Shown here: positions 1-6,779 of the stretch, piece by piece
Layout: the number at the start of each line of letters is the position of its first letter
Numbering within the stretch: the stretch's first letter is position 1
DNA from: Mesotoga sp. Brook.08.105.5.1
Lineage (GTDB): Bacteria; Thermotogota; Thermotogae; Petrotogales; Kosmotogaceae
Assembly: GCF_002752635.1 (NCBI RefSeq)
Contig: NZ_AYTW01000007.1
Location: 1 to 64,000, forward strand
Direction: 5' to 3'
Length of the DNA stretch: 64,000 nt
Position numbers and translations under genes: made by a program
Notes under the pieces: model-generated
What the model was told of the DNA's origin: nothing
Databases searched by the model: none
Seen by the model: the letters and a program-made list of their open reading frames with translations, nothing else

Positions 1-364
1 AAGACAGGACAAATACCACTTGTCAATAAAAAGCTGGAAGGAAAACTGGGAATCTCTCTCAACCTTCTTTCAATATCCAGAGGAACTGAGAAGATTGGTT
101 TATACAACTAATCCCATTGAATCAGTTAATAGACAACTGAGGAAGGTAACGAAGAATAAGGGAGTCTTTCCTACGGATACTTCTCTCTTAAAGATGGCTT
201 ATCTAGCAATAATAAATATAACAAAGAAATGGACAGTAAGAACCCTTGAATGGTCAAAGATCCTTACTCAACTTGTGATAAAGTATGAAAGATTAGCTAA
301 GTACATAAGCTGATTCTTAAACCCATTACAAAAAAGGGGTTTACACAAAAAAAGAGACAGAACC
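1..364 (+). mobile_element. Right part of an IS256-family insertion sequence
   Basis: The window opens inside a transposase gene, and the element appears to end shortly after it. Downstream of the stop at 311-313 is an AT-rich stretch, then GGTTTACACAAAAAAAGAG from about 338, which looks like the terminal inverted repeat of IS256-type elements. The exact right boundary, near 360-364, is inferred. The left end lies outside the window, so neither the partner repeat nor a target duplication can be checked. Confidence 0.6.
2..313 (+). CDS. IS256-family transposase, C-terminal part (partial)
   Basis: This is the C-terminal 103 residues of a mutator-type (IS256) DDE transposase, the enzyme that cuts and moves its own element. 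The frame is open to the window edge; an internal TTG at 20 is not the true start, because the codons before it read on as RQDKYH in the way the family does. The segments KSWKENWESLSTFF and YTTNPIESVNRQLRK are the family's conserved end, and the latter contains the Glu expected to complete the DDE triad. The frame has no stop or shift in the visible part. Whether the full element is intact cannot be judged. Confidence 0.85.
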   Translation, partial: RQDKYHLSIKSWKENWESLSTFFQYPEELRRLVYTTNPIESVNRQLRKVTKNKGVFPTDTSLLKMAYLAIINITKKWTVRTLEWSKILTQLVIKYERLAKYIS

Positions 365-385
365 TGCACGGGATCTGCTCTTCCT

Positions 386-455
386 AACCAAGTCTCGATA
401 ACCCGCTTCTATCAACCCGATCTTTCTAACCCGCACTTAGTAACCCGTTCCTAGA
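386..455. repeat. 14-bp tandem repeat, five units (AACCCG plus 8 variable bases)
   Basis: Five consecutive units of exactly 14 bases start at 386, 400, 414, 428 and 442. Each begins AACC; four begin AACCCG, and the first reads AACCAA. The remaining eight bases differ between units but are pyrimidine-rich. A possible outlying unit, AACCTGCACGGGAT, lies at 361-374, out of phase by 11 bases. There is no open reading frame of note. The run ends just before the hairpin array. Confidence 0.75.
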
Positions 456-469
456 CTAGGCTCTTCCGG

Positions 470-666
470 CCGGCGCAAGCCGGACTGGCCTGCGCAGCAG
501 ACTGGCCTTTGCGAAGAAAAGACTGGCCACCGAAGGTGACTGGCATTTATTTCCCTCCTGCGCAGCAGCATCACTTCCCCGGATGCTCCTCCGGGCATCA
601 CTTCCTGGGATGTACTTCCCAGCCTCACTTCCCGACGAAGTCGGCCTCGCCTCCTGCCGAAGGCAG
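470..666. repeat. Array of nine mini-hairpins with conserved linkers
   Basis: Nine short inverted repeats follow one another: 470-483 (CCGGC/GCCGG, loop GCAA), 490-500 (CTGC/GCAG), 507-516 (weak, CTT/AAG), 528-538 (CACC/GGTG, loop GAA), 558-568 (CTGC/GCAG), 578-595 (CCCGGA/TCCGGG), 605-622 (CTGGGA/TCCCAG), 632-644 (CCGAC/GTCGG, loop GAA) and 654-666 (CTGCC/GGCAG, loop GAA). The linkers are conserved: ACTGGC at 484, 501, 522 and 539, then CATCACTT at 569 and 596, CCTCACTT at 623 and CCTCGCCT at 645. Stem sequences differ but pairing is kept. No function is known to me. Weak reading frames across it on both strands look accidental. Confidence 0.8.
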
Positions 667-698
667 CATTGTGTCTTCCAACTGCTGTCTCACATGCA

Positions 699-727
699 TT
701 ACGTCCATAAATCAATCTTGGTATAAT
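699..727 (+). promoter_or_regulatory. Promoter of the lipase-like gene at 783
   Basis: A perfect -10 box TATAAT lies at 722-727, with a weak -35 (TTACGT, 699-704) 17 bases upstream. It follows the hairpin array, so the array is upstream of the predicted start of transcription. Confidence 0.55.
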
Positions 728-782
728 CAAGAATCGCGATAATGTCTGGAATTCTTGCAGCTTCTGCAGGGGAGGTGAGTCT

Positions 783-1961
783 TTGAGATCGAAAGTGGGT
801 AACGCAACCGTCTATGCTATTCTTGGAATTCTTTTGGGAACTCTTGCTCTTTTAGACTATCTCTTCCCGTTGAATCACATGCCCGTACCTGACGGACCTC
901 ATAAGGTCGGTTTTCGTTCTTTCGAAGTGACGAATCCCGAACCGATTGGAGTTGCTGGAATAAGCTACTCGGATTCAACGAAGATAGGTCTGGATATCTG
1001 GTATCCGGCAGATGAGATTTCCGGTTATGAAAGAAAGGGTTGGATAGACAATGATCCGATTATCTTTGAGGGGTTCGAGATAATGACCGGTTACCCGAAG
1101 GGACTGTTCGAGCATCTATACCGAGTACGAACTAATTCGTTCATAGGCGCGCCTCCATCCATGAACTCGTCTGGCTGGCCCATTATCATATTGCTTCTCG
1201 GTTGGTCGTCAATAAGTGAATTACATACCTCCCTGGCCGAGTCCCTGGCTAGCAGCGGATATCTTGTCGCAGGAATAGAGCACCCGGGCGCCTGTGCAGT
1301 AGTGACATTTTCGGACAATAACGTCTACTATTTTTTGGGAAACGACCTTCTTGACGGTTTGCCTGAAGGCACAAGAGAGAATAAGCTCAGGTTTCTGTCG
1401 GAGTATCTTTCTCGTGATATAGACTATGTAATTGAGTTTCTAAAAGAGATGAATGAAGATCCTTATTCAGATTTCTATGAAAGATTGAATATGGAGGACA
1501 TCGGTCTCTACGGCCATTCCGGAGGCGGGAGCGTTGCCTTACGGTACGCGCTTTCAAACGAAGAAGTTCCGATGGTCCTGGCCGATCCTACCCTTGAAGG
1601 CTTCACCATTGAGGAATTGGTTTCAGGGCTTTCAAATCCAGTATTATTGATGACTTCAAGTGAATGGGAATCCGGTGTCAATGGCGAGTTTCTTTCAATG
1701 GTTTCGAAAGATTCTGCCAAATCGAACTACAACTTAAGCATAAGCGGCATGAGACATGTCGACTTTGCAATGGTCAGAAATCTCTCTCCACTAACTTACT
1801 TCTTCGGCGAGACAGGAAGGTTCATGAACAAGAGAGACGCGGTAAATTACCTGGACAGCGCGGTGAAGTTCTTCTTTGATAGTATCTTTTTCGGAAGAAG
1901 CATAGAGGCGCTTTTCAAGCTCTCGGATTCCGTGCCCGAATTCTCTTTGAGTGAGTATTAG
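783..1961 (+). CDS. PAF-acetylhydrolase-like alpha/beta hydrolase, membrane-anchored
   Basis: This is probably an esterase or phospholipase of the alpha/beta-hydrolase fold, related to platelet-activating factor acetylhydrolase and dienelactone hydrolase. The nucleophile elbow GHSGGG puts the catalytic Ser at residue 246; Asp268 (in LADPT) and His325 (in GMRHVDF) complete a credible triad in the right order. Residues 8-28 form a hydrophobic helix without a lipobox, so the enzyme is likely tethered outside the membrane. The start is TTG at 783, behind GGAGGTGAG. The gene stands alone, with its own promoter, and its stop overlaps that of the converging ispD by four bases. The substrate cannot be told from sequence. 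Confidence 0.75.
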   Translation: MRSKVGNATVYAILGILLGTLALLDYLFPLNHMPVPDGPHKVGFRSFEVTNPEPIGVAGISYSDSTKIGLDIWYPADEISGYERKGWIDNDPIIFEGFEIMTGYPKGLFEHLYRVRTNSFIGAPPSMNSSGWPIIILLLGWSSISELHTSLAESLASSGYLVAGIEHPGACAVVTFSDNNVYYFLGNDLLDGLPEGTRENKLRFLSEYLSRDIDYVIEFLKEMNEDPYSDFYERLNMEDIGLYGHSGGGSVALRYALSNEEVPMVLADPTLEGFTIEELVSGLSNPVLLMTSSEWESGVNGEFLSMVSKDSAKSNYNLSISGMRHVDFAMVRNLSPLTYFFGETGRFMNKRDAVNYLDSAVKFFFDSIFFGRSIEALFKLSDSVPEFSLSEY

Positions 1962-2662
1962 TCTCTTCTATTGAAGTCATATTCTCTATTTATCAGTAGC
2001 TCGGCCATTTTGAAGTCGAGAGGAGTAGTTATCTTTGGGTTTGGAGCGATCGAGTCGACAGTAACCACTCTGCCGCCAAATCCTATGAAAAGTTGCGCAT
2101 CATCAGTTGAGCAATGAATCCCTTCTTCGGCTGCTTTTCTGTGTGCCTGCAGGATTTCGCAGAACGTGAAGGTCTGTGGGGTCTCTGCCCGTCTGAGATT
2201 ACTTCTATTAGGAACGTCGACCACCACTTCATCTTCCACCAGATAGACTGTATCTGTTGCTTTCTCAGTTACTACGACTCCCGTTCCGGGTGTAATAAGT
2301 CTAAGGATCTCCGGAATTTGCTCTTTCGAAAAGAAAGGTCTTGCTGCATCGTGGATCATGACTATCTCTGGTCTGATTGTTTCGCAGAACAAAAGCCCGT
2401 TTTGAACTGACTCTTGCCTTGTCTCTCCTCCAGAAACTACACTTACTGAGTTTATTCCTCTTTTCTCGAGAATCCTCCTTGCCTGACCTAGCCAGTCTTT
2501 GTGAACGATCAGCACAATGAAATCAACATAAGCAGATCCGTGAAATACTTCCACGGATCTGACGAATATCTCTTTTCCTGAAAGAGGCATAAACTGTTTT
2601 GGAAGAGAGGAATGCATTCTCAGTCCTAGACCGCCTGCTACTATTAGAGCCCCAGTTTTCAT
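1958..2662 (-). CDS. ispD: 2-C-methyl-D-erythritol 4-phosphate cytidylyltransferase
   Basis: IspD transfers CMP from CTP to methylerythritol 4-phosphate, the third step of the non-mevalonate isoprenoid pathway. At 234 residues it has the family length. Visible signatures are the nucleotide-binding start (ALIVAGGLGLRM, then PKQF), TRQESV, HDAARPF, ATDT, a QTPQTF segment and TDDA near the C-terminus. Its start overlaps the end of the DUF1015 gene by four bases (ATGA), so the two are probably translated together. The related ribitol-phosphate cytidylyltransferase TarI shares these motifs, but no teichoic-acid gene is nearby, so IspD is preferred. Confidence 0.88.
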   Translation of the reverse strand: MKTGALIVAGGLGLRMHSSLPKQFMPLSGKEIFVRSVEVFHGSAYVDFIVLIVHKDWLGQARRILEKRGINSVSVVSGGETRQESVQNGLLFCETIRPEIVMIHDAARPFFSKEQIPEILRLITPGTGVVVTEKATDTVYLVEDEVVVDVPNRSNLRRAETPQTFTFCEILQAHRKAAEEGIHCSTDDAQLFIGFGGRVVTVDSIAPNPKITTPLDFKMAELLINREYDFNRRD

Positions 2663-3900
2663 CTAAGTAAATGAACCACAAGTCCACTGCGCAGTTTTGG
2701 TTCGAACCAGGTTGATTTCGGAGGCATTATCCTTCCCTGATCGGCGACAGCCAAAAGCTCCTCCATCGAAGTGGGGAACATTGAGAACGCGACCGCCCAG
2801 CCATTCGCTATTCTGTTCTCAAGAGCCTTCAGTCCTCTTATTCCTCCTACGAAGTCGATTCTGGAATCCTCTCTTGGATTGTCAATTCCAAGAATGGGAT
2901 CGAGAAGATTCTTCTGAAGAATGTCTACATCGAGGCTTGAAACAGGATCGCTTTCATCAAAAGTACCCTCTCGGGCCGTCAATCTGTACCACTTGCCTGT
3001 CAGACACATTCCAAATTCGTGTCTCTTAAGAGGCCTGTATGGAATATCGGGAGCTTCTTCAACATCGAAAGCCTTGCTTACCTTTTCGATGAAATGCGAT
3101 TCGGTCATGCCGTTCAAATCCTGAACGACTCTATTGTAGTCCATTATCTTTAGATGAGAATGGGGAAACGCAACGGCCATGAAAAAGTTGTATTCTTCGT
3201 TCCCAGTATGTGCTGGATTTTCCTTCTTGAAAAGCTCTCTTACCCTGGAAGACGAAGCTGCTCTGTGATGACCATCGGCAATATACATGCACTCGACACT
3301 TGAAAACGCAGCTCTCAGTTCATCGACTTTCTCTCTTTCCTTTACTGCATAAAGTCTATGTTCAACATCATTTTCATCGATAACACGCATTGATAATGGC
3401 AGTTCCTTGGAGTATCTCTGAAGAATCGTCTCAAGCCCTTCATTTGCTCGGAACGTCAGGAAAACCATGCCCGTATTTGCACCGGTGGTTCTTATGTGTT
3501 TAACTCTGTCCTCTTCCTTGTCCTGCCTCGTTAGCTCATGTTTCTTTATGAGGTCTTTCTGATATTCATTTACACTGGCTCCTCCAACCACTCCGATCTG
3601 AACGTGGTCTTTCATCTTCTGCCAATAGATGTAGTACATCGGCTCATCTTCCTGCACGAGAATTCCATCCCGGATCATTCTATCAAGGTTATCCCTTGCC
3701 TTCAAATAGATCGTGTCGGCGTAATGATCGGTTTCCATTGGAAGGTCGATTTCTGCCCTAATCACATGCATGAAACTCTCGGGACTCCTCCCGATCTCTC
3801 TCGCTTCTTCAAATGAAACAACATCGTATGGTGGGCAGTTCACCTTTTGCGCCATTCCTTCTGCAGGTCTTACTGCTCTAAATGGTCTAAAATCAGACAA
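2659..3900 (-). CDS. DUF1015 family protein
   Basis: This 413-residue cytosolic protein belongs to the widespread but biochemically unassigned DUF1015 family. The start FRPFRAVRP, the segment NCPPYDVVS and the central YIADGHHR are typical. There is no signal peptide or membrane helix. In this window it sits in a leftward run after phoH, the HD protein and ybeY and directly before ispD, with a four-base overlap. The run suggests cotranscription but does not reveal a reaction. The conserved GHH segment suggests a nucleotide or metal site, which is inference only. Confidence 0.8.
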   Translation of the reverse strand: MSDFRPFRAVRPAEGMAQKVNCPPYDVVSFEEAREIGRSPESFMHVIRAEIDLPMETDHYADTIYLKARDNLDRMIRDGILVQEDEPMYYIYWQKMKDHVQIGVVGGASVNEYQKDLIKKHELTRQDKEEDRVKHIRTTGANTGMVFLTFRANEGLETILQRYSKELPLSMRVIDENDVEHRLYAVKEREKVDELRAAFSSVECMYIADGHHRAASSSRVRELFKKENPAHTGNEEYNFFMAVAFPHSHLKIMDYNRVVQDLNGMTESHFIEKVSKAFDVEEAPDIPYRPLKRHEFGMCLTGKWYRLTAREGTFDESDPVSSLDVDILQKNLLDPILGIDNPREDSRIDFVGGIRGLKALENRIANGWAVAFSMFPTSMEELLAVADQGRIMPPKSTWFEPKLRSGLVVHLLR

Positions 3901-3903
3901 AGC

Positions 3904-4332
3904 CTATCCCTCCTTAACAAAGCGCGTGAAATAACCTTTCTGGAGATCAAACATCTCTTCTCCACCATTATCGTATCCTTCATGAGTGTACCCTAGAACA
4001 TGTAGGACGCCGTGAATGAGAATGTAGTATAGTTCTTCCTCAAAAGAATTGTCGAACTCAGCAGCTTGCTCAGAGATTCTGTCAAGCGAGATTACTATAT
4101 CACCAATAGTTTCCTCTTCCAAGCCATACTGGAAAGAAAGAACATCGGTTGATTCATCTTTGTTTCTGAATTCCCTGTTTATGCTTTTGATTTCCGAATC
4201 GCCCGTGAGCAGAATGTTCAGTACCCCCGGATTTTTATCACCAAGCTCTGCTCTTATTACTTTCTCCGCGATGTCAACTACTATGTTCTCTTCTACCTTC
4301 CTCTGTGTCTTGTTTTGTATCAGAATCTCCAT
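3904..4332 (-). CDS. ybeY: Endoribonuclease / rRNA maturation factor YbeY
   Basis: YbeY is a zinc metalloprotein needed for 16S rRNA 3'-end maturation and ribosome quality control. The zinc motif H-x3-H-x5-H is present as HGVLHVLGYTH, with the family's STDVLSF segment upstream. A longer frame starts at 4374, but the ATG at 4332 is preferred: it has AGGTGGT eight bases upstream and gives the usual 142-residue length. Even so, the gene starts inside the end of the HD protein gene, overlapping it by 59 bases. The order phoH - HD protein - ybeY is conserved in many bacteria. Confidence 0.88.
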   Translation of the reverse strand: MEILIQNKTQRKVEENIVVDIAEKVIRAELGDKNPGVLNILLTGDSEIKSINREFRNKDESTDVLSFQYGLEEETIGDIVISLDRISEQAAEFDNSFEEELYYILIHGVLHVLGYTHEGYDNGGEEMFDLQKGYFTRFVKEG

Positions 4333-5767
4333 TGATGGACACCACCTTTTCGGTAGCCTCTTTAGGGTATTCAATTCTTGGCCGATTCATACTCATTAGA
4401 ACTCTAGTGAAAGCTTCAATGATCTTCTCAAGATCATCGAGATCTAATCCACTTTGATCAAGCTGCCTTTCATTGTAGATACCGTTGACGACCTCTTCAA
4501 CAAGCTCTTGAGTCTTTGCGGGAGTAGGTTTCTTTATACTCTTGAACGCTGCTTCAACGGAATCCGCCAGCATAATTATCCCAGACTCCTTGAACTGCGG
4601 CTTCGGACCAGGATATCTGAAGTCATCGCTTCTCTCTTCCTGACCCATCGTCTTGGCTTTGTGAAAGAAGAATTTCTTTATTCTTGTTCCATGATGTTCT
4701 TTTATTACGTCCTCTACAAGAAGCGGAAGCCTATACTTTCTAGCCTGTTCGATTCCTTGCTTCACGTGTTCATTTATAACGAGATTTGACATTGATGGCG
4801 TGATATTGTCGTGAGGATTTGTCCCCTCTTGCTGGTTCTCAGTGAAGTACTGCGGACGTTTCGACTTTCCGATGTCGTGAAAATAGGCTGCTACTCTCGC
4901 CAGTATGGCGTTTGCTCCTATCCTCTCCGCGGCAGCTTCAGAGAGATTTGCAAGGGAGATGCTGTGATAGTAGGTCCCTGGCGCGTATATCGACAGATTC
5001 TTCAGCAAAGGATGGGATAAATTTCCGAGTTCCAGCAAACCCATATCCGAGTAAATCCTGCTTGCGTATTCGAGATAGGGTATTATTCCAATTACAATCA
5101 CAGACGACAGAATGGGATTAGCAAAAGCTATTAACAGATCGACCACACGAATTGCCTCTCCTTGAAGTGACATTCTGATCCCATTTACCACCGTAAATAT
5201 CAAGCTAACTTCGAAACCGGCTCTAGCGATCTCAATTCTTCTCTCTATAGCTCTTGTGGTAAGAGCTGTTGCAAGAACCACCACCGACAACAGTATGAAT
5301 GTTTCAAGAGAGTTGTCGAGATTCGCAGATGCAAGGAAGGACATGAACAGACCGCTGCCAATCCCCTCCTGGTAACCAATCAGAACTGTCACAATTGAAA
5401 CACTCAGAAAAATCGGTGTCATTTCCGGTAGAAGTGCTTCGTCTGCAAGAGAGGGTACAAAAGAATTCACAAAAACACCAAAAGAAACAACAGAAAAGAA
5501 AGTTATCCGATAAGCTCTATGAAGGTTGAAATACCTGTTATTTCTGACGGATCTCTCCGCGAATATGTACCATAAGATCGCCGAACCCACGAAGTAGAGA
5601 AATGGTTTTGAAGGAAGCGAAAGGAACGGCAATCTATTGAGCAGTGCTAGGAATATGGGAAAGACTACGAAATTTGTGAGATCTTTGACATTCAGAAGTC
5701 TCTCAAGAGGGAACTGAACCTTTGATATTTCACTATTCTTCGTCTTTTTCTTCTCGTTCATACTCAT
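4274..5767 (-). CDS. PgpH-like membrane HD phosphohydrolase (short form)
   Basis: This multipass membrane protein has a cytosolic HD domain. Related PgpH proteins hydrolyse the second messenger cyclic di-AMP. Residues about 30-240 hold roughly seven membrane helices. The HD domain follows, with HSISLANLSE, the metal pair His297-Asp298 in YFHDIGKSKRP, and later EHHGT. At 497 residues it is much shorter than full PgpH (about 700-800). The large extracytoplasmic domain that normally precedes the membrane helices is missing, and only a short N-terminal segment is left. ATG codons at 5767 and 5761 are both possible starts; the first overlaps phoH by 35 bases. Cyclic di-AMP as substrate is inferred from family and from the phoH/ybeY context. 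Confidence 0.75.
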   Translation of the reverse strand: MSMNEKKKTKNSEISKVQFPLERLLNVKDLTNFVVFPIFLALLNRLPFLSLPSKPFLYFVGSAILWYIFAERSVRNNRYFNLHRAYRITFFSVVSFGVFVNSFVPSLADEALLPEMTPIFLSVSIVTVLIGYQEGIGSGLFMSFLASANLDNSLETFILLSVVVLATALTTRAIERRIEIARAGFEVSLIFTVVNGIRMSLQGEAIRVVDLLIAFANPILSSVIVIGIIPYLEYASRIYSDMGLLELGNLSHPLLKNLSIYAPGTYYHSISLANLSEAAAERIGANAILARVAAYFHDIGKSKRPQYFTENQQEGTNPHDNITPSMSNLVINEHVKQGIEQARKYRLPLLVEDVIKEHHGTRIKKFFFHKAKTMGQEERSDDFRYPGPKPQFKESGIIMLADSVEAAFKSIKKPTPAKTQELVEEVVNGIYNERQLDQSGLDLDDLEKIIEAFTRVLMSMNRPRIEYPKEATEKVVSINGDSDTKQDTEEGRREHSS

Positions 5768-6710
5768 CGTATGCCTTTATAATATCCTTAACAAGAGGGT
5801 TTCTCACAACATCCTGATCGGTCAAATATGAGAAGCCGATCGTTTGGATATCTCCAAGCACTTTCTGAATGACCACTAAACCCGACCCTGAATCTCTAGG
5901 AAGGTCAATCTGAGTAATATCCCCAGTCACAACTACTCTCGAACCAAATCCAATTCTAGTAAGGAACATCTTCATTTGCTGGTAGGTTGTGTTTTGAGCC
6001 TCGTCAAGGATGATGAATGAGTTGTTCAAAGTCCTTCCTCTCATATAGGCAAGAGGGACGACTTCGATTATCGAACTCTCTCTGTAGTAGGCGAGTTTCT
6101 CAGCGGGTATCATTTCCATGAGTGCGTCATAGAGAGGTCTCAGATAAGGATCTACCTTATCGAGAAGAGTGCCCGGGAGATATCCCAATTTCTCTCCGGC
6201 TTCTACGGCGGGTCGAGTGAGGATTATCCTTTGTACCTTACCTGACTTCAGAAAGTCTACTGCCATAGCTACAGCAAGATAGGTTTTCCCGGTCCCAGCA
6301 GGACCAATGGAAAAGACGAGTTCTTTCTCCTTCATCGTCTCCATATAGTTCTTCTGCCCGATGGTTTTCGGTCTTATCCTGTTTGAAAGCAGTGTTGTTT
6401 CCTTTACTTCGTTGTAGACGCCCTTGAAGCTTCCCCCATCCTCGTCATACTGCAGGTGTTGATCTACTATATATTCAAACTCCCTCCACTCAACAAGGTG
6501 GCCATCTCTGCTTATCTGAACAAGTTCATCCACTATCTTTCCTGCAATATCTATTCCTGTTCCATCTTCACCTTTTATCCAAATCTCATCACCGATGATC
6601 GAAATTCTTACATCCAGCTTCTTCTGAATATACTTAGCTTTTCGATCATACTCTCCGAAAAGCTCGGCGACTTCAACCCCTGTTGGTAGACTGAGCTTTC
6701 GTATCGCCAA
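5733..6710 (-). CDS. phoH: PhoH-like ATPase
   Basis: This is a cytosolic P-loop ATPase of the PhoH family (325 residues), thought to act on RNA together with YbeY. The Walker A motif GPAGTGKT is at residues 136-143. The family signature LTRPAVEAGEKLGYLPG and the Walker B region FIILDEAQNTT follow. The first 100 residues carry a small domain with a KH-like look (VRISIIGDEIWIKG). The start is TTG at 6710, behind a clear GGAGGTG. It is the first gene of a leftward run that continues with the HD protein, ybeY, DUF1015 and ispD, with overlaps or gaps of only a few bases. Confidence 0.88.
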   Translation of the reverse strand: MAIRKLSLPTGVEVAELFGEYDRKAKYIQKKLDVRISIIGDEIWIKGEDGTGIDIAGKIVDELVQISRDGHLVEWREFEYIVDQHLQYDEDGGSFKGVYNEVKETTLLSNRIRPKTIGQKNYMETMKEKELVFSIGPAGTGKTYLAVAMAVDFLKSGKVQRIILTRPAVEAGEKLGYLPGTLLDKVDPYLRPLYDALMEMIPAEKLAYYRESSIIEVVPLAYMRGRTLNNSFIILDEAQNTTYQQMKMFLTRIGFGSRVVVTGDITQIDLPRDSGSGLVVIQKVLGDIQTIGFSYLTDQDVVRNPLVKDIIKAYDEYEREEKDEE

Positions 6711-6732
6711 AAAAACACCTCCTACTCCAGAG

Positions 6733-6738
6733 ATTATA
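6733..6738 (-). promoter_or_regulatory. -10 box of the phoH operon
   Basis: A perfect TATAAT reads leftward here, 22 bases before the phoH start. No good -35 box is visible 16-18 bases upstream. The placement fits a short leader. Confidence 0.4.
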
Positions 6739-6779
6739 CATTAATATTTTCGCATAAGGAGAGTCCGATGATCGTGGTT

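Noticed and set aside
386-666. Possible CRISPR array
   Set aside because: The 14-bp units are too short, and the hairpins are not separated by unique 30-40 base spacers. The linkers, not the repeats, are conserved. No cas gene is present.
437-742. Open frames of 97 and 77 codons on opposite strands in the gene-free region
   Set aside because: Both run through the hairpin array, and their products are rich in Arg/Pro/Ser and echo the repeats. No ribosome binding site or family match is seen.
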